From: Jiangella mangrovi
Lineage (GTDB): Bacteria; Actinomycetota; Actinomycetes; Jiangellales; Jiangellaceae
Length of the DNA stretch: 64,000 bases
NCBI RefSeq assembly: GCF_014204975.1
Contig: NZ_JACHMM010000001.1
Location: 1,612,001-1,676,000 of the forward strand
Reading direction: 5' to 3'
Below the pieces are notes generated by a model, which was given only the letters and a program-made list of their open reading frames with translations, made no database searches and was not told where the DNA came from. Position numbers and translations under genes: made by a program. Shown here in pieces: positions 17,944-26,585 of the stretch (positions are counted from its first letter, which is position 1; every line of letters begins with the position of its first letter).

Positions 17944-17964
17944 TACACTGTCGATAATCGATAC
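17944..17964 (+). promoter_or_regulatory. promoter and degenerate operator of the MBL-GntR operon
   Basis: TACACT (17944-17949) is a possible -10, followed directly by TCGATAATCGATA. Bases 17955-17964 match the TTATCGATAA core at 8 of 10 positions. This weaker copy in front of the regulator's own operon would allow autoregulation. Confidence 0.6.
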
Positions 17965-17984
17965 CTGCCGTGGAGGACGATCCC

Positions 17985-18902
17985 GTGGAGACGGTGACGC
18001 CGAACGTCCGGACCGTGACCACGGTGCGCGGCTGCAACCCGAGCGTCGTCACCACCAGCGACGGCGTCGTGGTCATCGACACCCCGCAGCTGCCCACGCA
18101 CGCCGTCCGGCTGCGCTCCGAGGCCGAGCGCGACGGCCCCGTCCGCTACGTCGTCAACACCGAGCACCACGTCGACCACGTCTTCGGCAACCACTGGTTC
18201 AAGGGCGCCGGCGAGTTGGTCAACCACCGCGAGATCGACCGGCTGTTCATGGCCGGCGGGCCGGAGCTCGAGCCGTTCGACTACGCCGCCTCGGCCGTCC
18301 CCATGGACGACCCCGGCGGCGCCGAGCTGCTGCCGTCGCGCGAGCAGTACTTCGCCGAGGCGCATCGCGCCACCGTCGTCTTCACCGGCGACCTCACGCT
18401 GACGGTCGGCCGGCACACCTTCCATCTGCTGCACACGCCCGGCCACACCCCCGGCCAGACGGCGGTCTACGTGCCGCAGGAGCGGGTGGTGTTCACCGGC
18501 GACACCGTCTTCTCCGAGTGCCAGACCTGGCTGATGAACTCCGACATCGACCAGTGGCTGACGGCGCTCGAGCGCATCGCCGCCCTCGACGTCGACCACG
18601 TGGTGCCCGGCCACGGACCCGTCACCACGCCGTCGTACCTCGACGTCCAGCGCAAGGTGCTGCTCGAGTGGGTCGACGCCGTCGCCGAGGCCGTCGCCCT
18701 GGGCTGGTCGCGCCCGGAGACGGTCGAGCGCGTGTCGTTCGCCGAGCGCTACCCCGTCGACGTCGGGCAGGGGTACATGATGCAGCACATCCAGACGCTC
18801 AACGCCGGCTCGCTGTGGGACAAGCTCGCGGGCCGGCCGGCGGCGGCCCCACCGGGCCGCGGCCATCCGCAGGAGCAGGAGGTCGACGCGTGGCAGCCCT
18901 GA
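17985..18902 (+). CDS. MBL-fold metallo-hydrolase
   Basis: This 305-residue metallo-beta-lactamase-fold protein has the metal-binding motif NTEHHVDHVFGN (about residues 55-66), then LLHTPGHTPGQT, FTGDTVFSE and VVPGHGPV, which provide the remaining His/Asp ligands. Related proteins hydrolyse lactones, thioesters or other esters. GTG 17985 is chosen because GGAGGA stands 7 bases before it; the in-frame GTG at 17970 precedes that site. It overlaps the GntR gene by 13 bases and shares its operator-controlled promoter, so a lactonase role in the sugar-acid locus is a plausible inference. Confidence 0.83.
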   Translation: METVTPNVRTVTTVRGCNPSVVTTSDGVVVIDTPQLPTHAVRLRSEAERDGPVRYVVNTEHHVDHVFGNHWFKGAGELVNHREIDRLFMAGGPELEPFDYAASAVPMDDPGGAELLPSREQYFAEAHRATVVFTGDLTLTVGRHTFHLLHTPGHTPGQTAVYVPQERVVFTGDTVFSECQTWLMNSDIDQWLTALERIAALDVDHVVPGHGPVTTPSYLDVQRKVLLEWVDAVAEAVALGWSRPETVERVSFAERYPVDVGQGYMMQHIQTLNAGSLWDKLAGRPAAAPPGRGHPQEQEVDAWQP

Positions 18903-19537
18903 ACCGCACCGTACTGCGCGAGCAGATCAAGGAACTGATCATCGAGCGCATCCTCGACGGCACCTACCCTCCGGGGACCCGCATCATCGAGCTGCAGCTG
19001 GCCCAGGAGTTCGGCGTGAGCCAGGCGCCCATCCGCGAGGCCGTCCGCGACCTCGAGGCCATGCGCTTCATCGAGAGCGAGCCCTACCGCGGCGCCCGCG
19101 TGCGCGCCGTCACCGCCAAGGAGCTGGCCGAGATCTACCCGGTCCGCGCCGCGCTCGAGGAGGTGGCCGGGCGCGCCGCCGCCCCGCTCGTCACCGACGA
19201 CCTCCTCGCCGGCCTCGAGACCGAGCTCACCGGCATGCGCGAGGCTGCCACCCGCAACGACGTCCACCAGCAGCTCGTCCACGACGCCCGGTTCCACGAG
19301 CTGATCCTCGAGGCGGCCGGCAACCAGACCCTGCTCGAGGTCTGGCGGTCGCTGCGCATCGAGGCGCGCACGCTGGTCAGCGTCATCACGTCCGACTTCG
19401 ACCTCGGCGCCATCGCCGAGACGCACGTGCCGGTGCTCGAGGCACTGCGCCGCCGCGACCCCGAGCTGGCCGGCACCGAGATGCGCAGCCACATCGAACG
19501 GTTCGGCGCCGCCCTGCAGCTCAAGACCCAGAGCTGA
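18890..19537 (+). CDS. GntR-family regulator with FCD ligand domain
   Basis: This 215-residue regulator has an N-terminal winged helix-turn-helix (LAQEFGVSQAPIREAVRDLE, about residues 35-54) and a C-terminal all-helical FCD domain with the metal/ligand residues HDARFHE, ETHVPVL and SHIERF. FCD members sense sugar acids, 2-hydroxy acids and related carboxylates. GTG 18890 follows GGAGG by about 8 bases. It lies between the two operator-bearing operons, and the three TATCGATA-centred sites at 3.7, 17.85 and 17.96 kb are its obvious targets. It most likely represses uptake, catabolism and its own synthesis until a pathway intermediate binds. Confidence 0.9.
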   Translation: MAALNRTVLREQIKELIIERILDGTYPPGTRIIELQLAQEFGVSQAPIREAVRDLEAMRFIESEPYRGARVRAVTAKELAEIYPVRAALEEVAGRAAAPLVTDDLLAGLETELTGMREAATRNDVHQQLVHDARFHELILEAAGNQTLLEVWRSLRIEARTLVSVITSDFDLGAIAETHVPVLEALRRRDPELAGTEMRSHIERFGAALQLKTQS

Positions 19538-19584
19538 TTCGCTCACACTCGGTTGACCGTCGCTTCAGCGCGCCCGTATCCTGT

Positions 19585-19614
19585 TATTCGGATAGCAACT
19601 TCCGAATAGCGGAA
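19585..19614 (+). promoter_or_regulatory. IclR-type operator before malate synthase
   Basis: TTCCGAATAGCGGAA (19600-19614) is a perfect inverted repeat with a 5-base centre. It overlaps a second perfect inverted repeat, TATTCGGA (19585-19592) with TCCGAATA (19601-19608), giving three half-sites. The same motif recurs before glcD and, weaker, before the IclR gene. Confidence 0.8.
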
Positions 19615-19631
19615 ATTGAGGAGTGCGCACC

Positions 19632-21227
19632 ATGGCGGGTATCGAGGTCACCGGTCCTCTGCACGAACGGTTCGACGAGGTGCTGACCCCGACGTCGCTC
19701 AGCCTCATCGAACGGCTGCACCGCGAGCTCAACCCGCGCCGGCTCGAGCTGCTGCAGCGACGCGCCGAGCGCACGGCCGCCATCGCCGCGGGCGCCCAGC
19801 TCGACTTCCTTCCCGAGACAGCGGACGTCCGCGCCGACGACTCGTGGCGGGTCGCGCCGCCGGCGCCCGGCCTCGAGGACCGCCGGGTCGAGATCACCGG
19901 CCCCACCGACCGCAAGATGACCATCAACGCGCTCAACTCCGGCGCGAAGGTGTGGCTGGCCGACCAGGAGGACGCCAACACCCCGCTGTGGGAGAACGTC
20001 GTCGGCGGCCAGCTCAACCTTCTCGACGCCATCGAGGGGACCATCGAGTTCACCAACCCCGACGGCAAGCACTACGCGCTGCGTACCGACCAGCCGCTGG
20101 CCACGATCGTCGTCCGGCCGCGCGGCTGGCACCTGCCCGAGAAGCACATCCTCGTCGACGGCGAGCCGACGTCGGGCGGCCTCGTCGACTTCGCGCTGTA
20201 CCTCGCGACCAGTGGTCAGAACCAACTCGACCGCGGCCAGGGCCCGTACTTCTACCTGCCGAAGATGGAGAGCCACCTCGAGGCGCGGCTCTGGAACGAC
20301 GCGTTCGTCATCGGCCAGGAGGCGCTGGGCATCCCGCGCGGCACCATCCGCGCCACCGTCCTCATCGAGACCTACCCGGCCGCGTTCGAGATGGAGGAGA
20401 TCCTCTACGAGCTGCGCGAGCACTCCGCGGGCCTCAACGCCGGCCGCTGGGACTACATGTTCAGCGTCATCAAGAACTTCCGCACCCGCGGCTCGGACTG
20501 GGTGCTGCCGGACCGCAACTCCGTCACCATGACGGTGCCGTTCATGCGCGCCTACACCGAACTGCTCGTGCGCACCTGCCACAAGCGCGGCGCGCACGCC
20601 ATCGGCGGCATGGCGGCGTTCATCCCCAGCCGCGACCCCGAGATCAACGCGGCCGCGTTCGCGAAGGTCCAGGACGACAAGACGCGCGAGGCCGGCGACG
20701 GCTTCGACGGCTCCTGGGTGGCACACCCCGGCATGGTCGAGACCTGCCGCGACGCGTTCACCGCCGTCCTCGGCGACCGGCCGAACCAGATCGACCGCAC
20801 CCGCGACGACGTCCAGGTGACGGCCGCGCAGCTGCTCGACGTCGCCTCGACGCCCGGTGAGGTCACCGAGGCCGGCCTGCGCGGCAACATCTCCGTCGGC
20901 GTCCAGTACCTCGCCGCCTGGCTGGGCGGCACCGGCGCCGTCGGCATCAACAACCTCATGGAGGACGCCGCCACCGCCGAGATCAGTCGCAGCCAGGTCT
21001 GGCAGTGGCGGCACAACGGGGTCAAGCTCGCCGACGGCCAGCAGGTCACCCGCGAGCTGGTCGAGCGGCTCATCGACGAGGAGTGCGCGGCCATCGAGCA
21101 GCGCGTCGGCGCCGACGCCTTCGGCGGCGTCCACTGGGCCGAGGCCCGGGCCACCTTCACCGACCTCTCCCTCGCCGACGACTACGTCGACTTCCTCACC
21201 CTGCCCGCCTACGAGCGCATGCCCTGA
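19632..21227 (+). CDS. aceB: malate synthase A
   Basis: This 531-residue enzyme condenses glyoxylate with acetyl-CoA to malate. Diagnostic sequence includes [35 protein letters not shown] and the malate synthase signature around [15 protein letters not shown] (about residues 266-280). [11 protein letters not shown] also matches isoform A. ATG 19632 is used because GAGGAG precedes it by 8 bases; an in-frame GTG at 19623 overlaps that site. No isocitrate lyase is nearby, so glyoxylate probably comes from glycolate oxidase (glcDEF, 7 kb away) or another C2 source. It is controlled by the IclR-type operator upstream and ends at a perfect 13-bp hairpin. Confidence 0.95.
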   Translation: MAGIEVTGPLHERFDEVLTPTSLSLIERLHRELNPRRLELLQRRAERTAAIAAGAQLDFLPETADVRADDSWRVAPPAPGLEDRRVEITGPTDRKMTINALNSGAKVWLADQEDANTPLWENVVGGQLNLLDAIEGTIEFTNPDGKHYALRTDQPLATIVVRPRGWHLPEKHILVDGEPTSGGLVDFALYLATSGQNQLDRGQGPYFYLPKMESHLEARLWNDAFVIGQEALGIPRGTIRATVLIETYPAAFEMEEILYELREHSAGLNAGRWDYMFSVIKNFRTRGSDWVLPDRNSVTMTVPFMRAYTELLVRTCHKRGAHAIGGMAAFIPSRDPEINAAAFAKVQDDKTREAGDGFDGSWVAHPGMVETCRDAFTAVLGDRPNQIDRTRDDVQVTAAQLLDVASTPGEVTEAGLRGNISVGVQYLAAWLGGTGAVGINNLMEDAATAEISRSQVWQWRHNGVKLADGQQVTRELVERLIDEECAAIEQRVGADAFGGVHWAEARATFTDLSLADDYVDFLTLPAYERMP

Positions 21228-21253
21228 CGAACGACACGGCTCACGCACACCGA

Positions 21254-21284
21254 ACCCGCCGCCCGGCACAACCGGGCGGCGGGT
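21254..21284 (+). terminator. hairpin terminator after malate synthase
   Basis: ACCCGCCGCCCGG pairs perfectly with CCGGGCGGCGGGT around a 5-base loop, 26 bases after the aceB stop codon. Confidence 0.75.
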
Positions 21285-21333
21285 CTCGTCTCGCCCGGGC
21301 CAGGCACACGGCGCCGTGATTGATATTGCAAAA

Positions 21334-21352
21334 CGTCACGGAAAGCGTGACG
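21334..21352 (+). promoter_or_regulatory. inverted repeat operator of the AbiE operon
   Basis: CGTCACG-GAAAG-CGTGACG is a perfect inverted repeat ending 9 bases before the abiEi start. AbiEi antitoxins of other systems repress their own promoter through inverted repeats, so this is the expected autoregulatory site. AT-rich TTGATATTG lies just upstream. Confidence 0.7.
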
Positions 21353-21361
21353 ATTGTCCAT

Positions 21362-22174
21362 ATGAACAACCGGGATGCCGACCGTGTGCGGGCACCGGAA
21401 CTCGCCGACCGGCTGCTCTCCCTGGGCGTGGGAGCCGTGACGACCGCTGACGCAGCGGACCTGCTAGCCGTGCCGCCGGACCAGGTCCGGCGGCGGTTAC
21501 ACGCTCCGACGCGCCGAGGAGAATGGGTGACGCCGGCGCACGGGCTCTGGATCCCCGTGTCCCCGGAGTTCAGGACGTGGGGGGCGCCACCCGGCATCGA
21601 AATCGTCGACGTCCTCATGCGGCACCTGGATGTCGACTACTACGTGGGCTGGCTGTCCGCCGCCGAGCTCCACGGCGCTTCTCACCAGGCGCCGCAGGTC
21701 TTCCAGGTGGCCACTGGCCGGCATGTGCGATCACGTCGAATCGGGCGTTCCCGGTTCACCTTCCTGGAACGTGACTCAGTGCGAGACCGGCCGGTGGTGG
21801 AGCAGCAGACGCGGTCCGGTACCGCCCGGGTGGCGACGCCTGAGCTGACGGTGCTGGACATCGCGGCCGACCTCGATGCAGCCGGCGGAATCGACAACGC
21901 GGCCACCGTCATCGCCGAACTCGCCGACCAGAGCCGACTCGATGTCGAGGCCCTCGCCCAGGCGGCAGAACTGTTTGCGGCGACGGTGGGACGGCGCGCC
22001 GGGTGGTTCCTCGATCGCTTCGCGCCTGGGGTGGACCTCGAACCGCTGCGCGAGGCCGTGTACGCCAGGACGACTTCACCCTCGTTGCTCGACCCGACCG
22101 GCCCGCACGAGGGCGGGCTGGACACGCGGTGGCGCCTGCGCATCAACCGAGAGGTCGAAGAGGAGTCCTGGTGA
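21362..22174 (+). CDS. AbiEi-type antitoxin (type IV toxin-antitoxin)
   Basis: This 270-residue protein has an N-terminal winged-helix domain (TADAADLLAVPPDQVRRRLH, about residues 28-47, then EWVTPAHGLWIPV) and a larger C-terminal AbiEi domain (VGWLSAAELHGASHQAPQVF). In AbiE systems the antitoxin represses the operon and neutralises the AbiEii nucleotidyltransferase; some copies abort phage infection. ATG 21362 follows the inverted repeat at 21334-21352. The toxin gene start overlaps this stop codon as GTGA. Codon usage looks slightly less GC-saturated than that of the neighbours, consistent with acquisition between two metabolic genes. Confidence 0.87.
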   Translation: MNNRDADRVRAPELADRLLSLGVGAVTTADAADLLAVPPDQVRRRLHAPTRRGEWVTPAHGLWIPVSPEFRTWGAPPGIEIVDVLMRHLDVDYYVGWLSAAELHGASHQAPQVFQVATGRHVRSRRIGRSRFTFLERDSVRDRPVVEQQTRSGTARVATPELTVLDIAADLDAAGGIDNAATVIAELADQSRLDVEALAQAAELFAATVGRRAGWFLDRFAPGVDLEPLREAVYARTTSPSLLDPTGPHEGGLDTRWRLRINREVEEESW

Positions 22175-22947
22175 TCCCCCGCGACGCCATCACCTCGTGG
22201 TCCGTAGCCCATCCGTGGCCGACGACGGCGCAAGTCGAGCAGGATCTGCTGCTCTCCCGGGCGATCTGTGCGATCGCGACAGATACCTATCTCGGCGAGG
22301 AACTCGTCTTCCGCGGCGGGACCGCCTTTCACAAGCTCCATGTCGGCGCCGCGTACCGCTACAGCGAAGATCTCGACTATGTCCGGTCGAGCTCTGGCGG
22401 CATCCGTGAGATGACGCGCGCTCTCACCGACCTGGGCGAGACGCTTGGGTTCGAGGTCCGCACCCGAATCACGCAGCATCCGAAGGTGCTGTGGCGCACC
22501 ACATCGACCGAGGGCACGCGGATCCGCATTAAGATCGAGGTCAACACCCATGAGCGATCCCCTGCCAGGCCGCACCACCGCCTCGTTCATCGGGTCGACT
22601 CGCCGTGGTGGACCGGTGAGGCCGAGGTCCTGACCTTCCACACCGCAGAGCTGGTGGCCACCAAGATCCGCGCCCTCTACCAGCGCTCGAAGGGACGCGA
22701 TCTCTTCGACCTGTGGCTCGCGCTGGTGGAACTGGAGATCCCTGCGGACGAGATCCTCGACGCGTTCGCGCCGTACCGGCCGGACGGCCTCACCTCGGCC
22801 AAGGCCATCGCAAACCTGCGCGCCAAGCTCGCCGACCGCTCATTCCAGGTCGACCTCGAACCGCTGATGGTCCGCCGCCCAGACGGCTACGACCTCACCT
22901 CCGCGACCGAGCTGATCATCGACCGGCTCCTGATACGGCTCGACTGA
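22171..22947 (+). CDS. AbiEii-type nucleotidyltransferase toxin
   Basis: This 258-residue protein has the DUF1814/AbiEii nucleotidyltransferase motifs: FRGGTAFHKL followed by YRYSEDLDY (Gly-Gly-Thr and the paired Asp residues, about residues 48-72), IRIKIEVNT as the third acidic strand, and KIRALYQRSKGRDLFDLW near residue 170. Characterised relatives modify nucleotides or tRNA 3' ends and stop growth when unneutralised. GTG 22171 is preceded by GAGGAG. All motifs are intact, so the pair is probably functional. Its transcript should end at the 15-bp hairpin shared with the convergent malic enzyme gene. Confidence 0.87.
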   Translation: MIPRDAITSWSVAHPWPTTAQVEQDLLLSRAICAIATDTYLGEELVFRGGTAFHKLHVGAAYRYSEDLDYVRSSSGGIREMTRALTDLGETLGFEVRTRITQHPKVLWRTTSTEGTRIRIKIEVNTHERSPARPHHRLVHRVDSPWWTGEAEVLTFHTAELVATKIRALYQRSKGRDLFDLWLALVELEIPADEILDAFAPYRPDGLTSAKAIANLRAKLADRSFQVDLEPLMVRRPDGYDLTSATELIIDRLLIRLD

Positions 22948-22964
22948 CGCGTTGCCCGACCGAG

Positions 22965-22997
22965 TCGCTGGTCTGGGCCGGCGGCCCAGACCAGCGA
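22965..22997. terminator. bidirectional hairpin between abiEii and malic enzyme genes
   Basis: TCGCTGGTCTGGGCC pairs perfectly with GGCCCAGACCAGCGA around a 3-base loop. It lies between two convergent stop codons, so it can serve both directions. Confidence 0.8.
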
Positions 22998-23011
22998 GCA
23001 GACTCGAGGCG

Positions 23012-24400
23012 TCAGGCGGTCGCGTGGGCCGCGTGCTTGACGGCGGCGGCGACGGCGGGAGCGACCTCGGGGTCGAAGACCGACGGGACGATGTAGCTGG
23101 CGTTGACCTGCTCGGGCCCGACGGCGTCGGCGATGGCCCGGGCCGCGGCGAGCATGGCGGCGTCGGTGATCTCGTGCGCGCCGGCGTCGAGCATGCCGCG
23201 GAAGAAGCCGGGGAACGCCAGCACGTTGTTGATCTGGTTCGGGAAGTCCGACCGGCCGGTGGCGACGACGGCGGCGTGCTCGCGCGCGGCGATGGGGTCG
23301 ACCTCGGGGTCGGGGTTGGCCAGCGCGAACACGATCGCGTCCGACGCCATGGTCGCGATGTCGTCGCCGGTGAGCAGGTTCGGACCGGAGACGCCGATGA
23401 AGACGTCGGCGCCGGCCAGCACCTCCTTGAGCGTGCCGGTGACGCCGCGCGGGTTGGTGTTCTCGGCGATCCAGCGGCGGAACTCGTCGCGGCCCTCGCC
23501 GTTGGGGTGGACGGCGCCGCGGCGGTCGCAGGCGACGATGTCGGTGACGCCCTGGGCGGCCAGCAGCCGGATGATCGCGTGCCCGGCCGCGCCGACGCCG
23601 CTCACGACCACGCGGACGTCGTCGAGCGACTTCTTGACCACCCGCAGCGCGTTGTAGAGCGCCGCGAGCACCACGATGGCGGTGCCGTGCTGGTCGTCGT
23701 GGAAGACGGGGATGTCGAGCGCCTCGCGCAGCCGCGCCTCGATCTCGAAGCAGCGCGGCGCCGCGATGTCCTCGAGGTTGATGCCGCCGTACACCGGCGC
23801 GAGGGCCTTGACGATCGACACGATCTCGTCGCTGTCCTGGGTGTCGAGGCAGACCGGCCAGGCGTCGACGCCGGCGAACTGCTTGAACAGCGCCGCCTTG
23901 CCCTCCATGACCGGCAGCGCGGCGGCCGGGCCGATGTTGCCCAGCCCCAGCACGGCCGACCCGTCGGTGACGACGGCGACGGTGTTGCGCTTGATGGTGA
24001 GCCGGCGGGCGTCCTCGGGGTTCTCGGCGATGGCGAGGCAGACCCGGGCGACGCCGGGCGTGTACGCGCGGGAGAGGTCGTCGCGGTGCTTGAGCGGCAC
24101 CTTGGGGTTCACCTCGAGCTTGCCGCCGAGGTGGATGAGGAACGTCCGGTCGCTCACCTTCCGGACGGTGACGCCGGCGACCTGCGCCAGCGCCTTGGTG
24201 ATCGACTCGGCGTGGTCGGAGTCGACGGCGTCACAGGTGACGTCGACGACCAGCCGGTCGGCGAAGGACTCGACCACGTCGAGAGCGGTCAGCGCACCCC
24301 CGGCCGCGCTGACGGCGGCCGCCAGGCCACTGGTGGCCGTCGACGAGGACGGCGCCTCGACGCGGACCGTGATCGCGTATCCCGGGCTGGGTGTTGCCAT
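23012..24400 (-). CDS. NAD(P)-dependent malic enzyme with N-terminal ACT-like domain
   Basis: This 462-residue enzyme oxidatively decarboxylates malate to pyruvate. The first ~85 residues look like an ACT regulatory domain (YAITVRVEAPSSSTATSGLA). The catalytic domain follows with YTPGVARVC (catalytic Tyr), GGINLEDIAAPRCFEIE and HDDQHGTAIV (metal ligands), then the NAD domain with VVSGVGAAGHA. It is divergent from the IclR gene, and a variant of the TTCCGNATWGCGGAA site lies directly upstream of its start. With malate synthase and glycolate oxidase it completes a route from glycolate to pyruvate. Confidence 0.93.
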   Translation of the reverse strand: MATPSPGYAITVRVEAPSSSTATSGLAAAVSAAGGALTALDVVESFADRLVVDVTCDAVDSDHAESITKALAQVAGVTVRKVSDRTFLIHLGGKLEVNPKVPLKHRDDLSRAYTPGVARVCLAIAENPEDARRLTIKRNTVAVVTDGSAVLGLGNIGPAAALPVMEGKAALFKQFAGVDAWPVCLDTQDSDEIVSIVKALAPVYGGINLEDIAAPRCFEIEARLREALDIPVFHDDQHGTAIVVLAALYNALRVVKKSLDDVRVVVSGVGAAGHAIIRLLAAQGVTDIVACDRRGAVHPNGEGRDEFRRWIAENTNPRGVTGTLKEVLAGADVFIGVSGPNLLTGDDIATMASDAIVFALANPDPEVDPIAAREHAAVVATGRSDFPNQINNVLAFPGFFRGMLDAGAHEITDAAMLAAARAIADAVGPEQVNASYIVPSVFDPEVAPAVAAAVKHAAHATA

Positions 24401-24414
24401 GCGTCTTCTCCAAA

Positions 24415-24429
24415 GTTCGTATTGCGGAG
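24415..24429. promoter_or_regulatory. degenerate IclR-type operator between malic enzyme and iclR genes
   Basis: GTTCGTATTGCGGAG matches TTCCGNATWGCGGAA strongly in the right half (ATTGCGGA) and weakly in the left. It lies in the 44-base divergent gap and could control both genes. TAGTAT (24432-24437) is a possible -10 for the IclR gene. Confidence 0.55.
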
Positions 24430-24444
24430 GTTAGTATCTGCTGT

Positions 24445-25260
24445 GTGGAAAGCGGACAACGGGCCGCCGGCCGACGGCACGGGGAAGATCCTGCCTCGTC
24501 GAGGGCTCGCTCGGGTGGCGTGCAGTCGGTCGAGCGCGCGTTCGGCCTGCTCGAAACCATGGCCGACCACGGCGGCAGCATGGGGTTGTCCCAGCTGGCC
24601 ACGGTCTCGCGACTGCCACTGCCGACCATCCACCGCATCGTCCGTACCCTCGTCGACCTCGGCTACCTGCGTCAGGAGCCGTCGCGACGCTACGCCCTCG
24701 GGCCGCGCCTGATCAGGCTCGGCGAGAGCTCCTCGACCATGCTCAGCACCTGGGCGCGGCCGCAGCTCACTCACCTGGTCGACGAGCTGGGCGAGTCGGC
24801 GAACCTCGCGATGCTCGACGGTGACCAGATCGTATACGTCGCCCAGGTGCCGTCGCGCCATTCGATGCGGATGTTCACCGAGGTCGGCCGCCGCGTCTGG
24901 CCGCACTGCACCGCCGTCGGCAAGGCCGTGCTGGCGACGCTGCCGGAGCGGACGGTCGACGAGATGCTGCAGCGCACCGGCATGCCGAAGCAGACCGAGC
25001 ACACCATCACCGACCCGGCGGCGTTCGTGCGCGAGATCGCCCTCACCGCCGAACGCGGCTACGCCATGGACGACGGCGAGCAGGAGATCGGCGTGCGCTG
25101 TGTCGCCGTCGCCGTGCCCGACGCGCCGTCGAAGCTCGCCCTGTCCATCTCGGGGCCGTCGTCGCGGGTCACCGACGAGCTCGTGGAGCGCGCCGTGCCG
25201 CTGCTGACCCGGGCCGCCCGCGACCTCTCCGACGAGCTGATCGGCCAGACCCGCGCCTGA
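24445..25260 (+). CDS. IclR-family transcriptional regulator
   Basis: This ~271-residue regulator has an N-terminal helix-turn-helix (MGLSQLATVSRLPLPTIHRI, about residues 48-67 from the chosen start) and the C-terminal IclR effector domain (GESANLAMLDGDQIVYVAQV, CTAVGKAVLATLP, CVAVAVPDAP). GTG 24445 is a tentative start; the preceding TAGTAT would make the message nearly leaderless. A longer frame runs into the divergent gene and is unlikely. The motif TTCCGNATWGCGGAA occurs beside this gene, before aceB and before glcD, pointing to control of glyoxylate metabolism. Glyoxylate or a related acid is the likely effector by analogy with IclR and AllR. Confidence 0.9.
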   Translation: MESGQRAAGRRHGEDPASSRARSGGVQSVERAFGLLETMADHGGSMGLSQLATVSRLPLPTIHRIVRTLVDLGYLRQEPSRRYALGPRLIRLGESSSTMLSTWARPQLTHLVDELGESANLAMLDGDQIVYVAQVPSRHSMRMFTEVGRRVWPHCTAVGKAVLATLPERTVDEMLQRTGMPKQTEHTITDPAAFVREIALTAERGYAMDDGEQEIGVRCVAVAVPDAPSKLALSISGPSSRVTDELVERAVPLLTRAARDLSDELIGQTRA

Positions 25261-25265
25261 CGCCG

Positions 25266-26585
25266 TCACCGTCGCGCCTTCGCCAGCGGCACGCCGCGGA
25301 TCGAGGCGTCCAGGATCTCGATCGGGTGCACCAGCGGGATGTCCTCGCTGAGGAAGCGGCGCACCTGCAGCAGGCAGCCGGCGTTGGCGGTGGCGATGAC
25401 GTCGGGCGCGGTCGACTCGATGTGGGCGGCCTTGCGCCGGCCCAGCTCCTCGGCGGTGTCCGGCTGGACGAGGTTGTAGATGCCGGCCGAGCCACAGCAG
25501 ATCTCCGCCTCGGGGATGTCGGTGACCTCGACGCCCGGGACGGCGCGCAGCAGGTCACGCGGCTGCTTGCGGATGCGCTGGGCGTTCGCGAGGTGGCAGG
25601 CGTCGTGGTACGCGACCTTCGCGTGGATGGGATGCCGGGGCGCCCGCGGCTCCAGCTCGGCGAGCACCTCGTGGACGTCGCGCACCGACGCGGCGAACCG
25701 GGCGGCACGCTCGGCGTAGGCGGGGTCGTCGCGCAGCAGCTGCCCGTACTCCTTCATGGACGACCCGCAGCCGGCGACGTTGGCGACGACGACGTCCGCC
25801 TCGGCTTCCTCGAAGATGTCGACGATCCGGCGGGCGCGCGCGGCGGCGTCGTTCTCGAGGCCGGAGTGCAGCTCGAGCGCACCGCAGCACTGCTGGCCCT
25901 GCGGCACGACGACCTCGCAGCCCTCGGCCGCCAGCACCCGCATGGTCGCGGCGTTGACGTCGCCGAACAGCACCCGCTGCGCGCAGCCCTCGAGCATGGC
26001 GACCCGCAGCCGCTTCTCGCCGGCCGCCGTCGCGCCCGCGGGGAGCCGGCGGAACAGCGAGCGCACCGGCACCGGCGGCAGCAGGTCCTCGGCGGCGCGC
26101 AGCTGGGCCGGCAGCCGGTGCACGATCCCGAGCGAGTGCGCGAGCCAGCGCAGCCCCAGCCGCCGGTACAGCACGCCGAGCACCGCCGCCGCCCGCATGC
26201 GCGCGGGGTACGGGAACACCGCGAAGATCGCCCGGCGGACCAGCCGGTCCATGCGGGTGCGCGGGACGTGCCGCTCGAGCTGCGGCCGGGTCGCCTCGAG
26301 CAGCAGGTCGTACTGCACGCCCGACGGGCAGGCCGGCACGCAGGCCAGGCATCCCAGGCAGGAGTCGATGTGCCCGGCCATGGTCCGGTCGAGCGGGATC
26401 TCGCCGCGCTGGGCCAGGTCCATCAGATAAATGCGCCCGCGCGGGGAGTCCATCTCCTCGCCGTCGACGAGGTACGTCGGGCAGGTCGGCAGGCAGAACC
26501 CGCAGTGCACGCAGTCGTCGAGCAGGTCGCGCCGCGGCGGGTGGTGCGCGTCGAACGAGCCGGTCTCGCCGGGGATCAGAACCAT
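25266..26585 (-). CDS. glcF: glycolate oxidase iron-sulfur subunit
   Basis: This 439-residue protein carries two cysteine clusters for 4Fe-4S centres near its N-terminus (CVHCGFCLPTCP and CLGCLACVPACP). Two CCG-type domains follow, seen in QQCCGALELHSG and AEICCGSAGIYN. It passes electrons from the flavin subunits GlcD and GlcE towards the respiratory chain. ATG 26585 overlaps the end of glcE by 10 bases. The gene stops 5 bases from the convergent iclR stop codon. Confidence 0.92.
   Translation of the reverse strand: MVLIPGETGSFDAHHPPRRDLLDDCVHCGFCLPTCPTYLVDGEEMDSPRGRIYLMDLAQRGEIPLDRTMAGHIDSCLGCLACVPACPSGVQYDLLLEATRPQLERHVPRTRMDRLVRRAIFAVFPYPARMRAAAVLGVLYRRLGLRWLAHSLGIVHRLPAQLRAAEDLLPPVPVRSLFRRLPAGATAAGEKRLRVAMLEGCAQRVLFGDVNAATMRVLAAEGCEVVVPQGQQCCGALELHSGLENDAAARARRIVDIFEEAEADVVVANVAGCGSSMKEYGQLLRDDPAYAERAARFAASVRDVHEVLAELEPRAPRHPIHAKVAYHDACHLANAQRIRKQPRDLLRAVPGVEVTDIPEAEICCGSAGIYNLVQPDTAEELGRRKAAHIESTAPDVIATANAGCLLQVRRFLSEDIPLVHPIEILDASIRGVPLAKARR

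Noticed and set aside
22003-22170. Upstream extension of the AbiEii frame
   Set aside because: It is antiphase to the abiEi coding sequence; GTG 22171 has a good ribosome site and a GTGA overlap.
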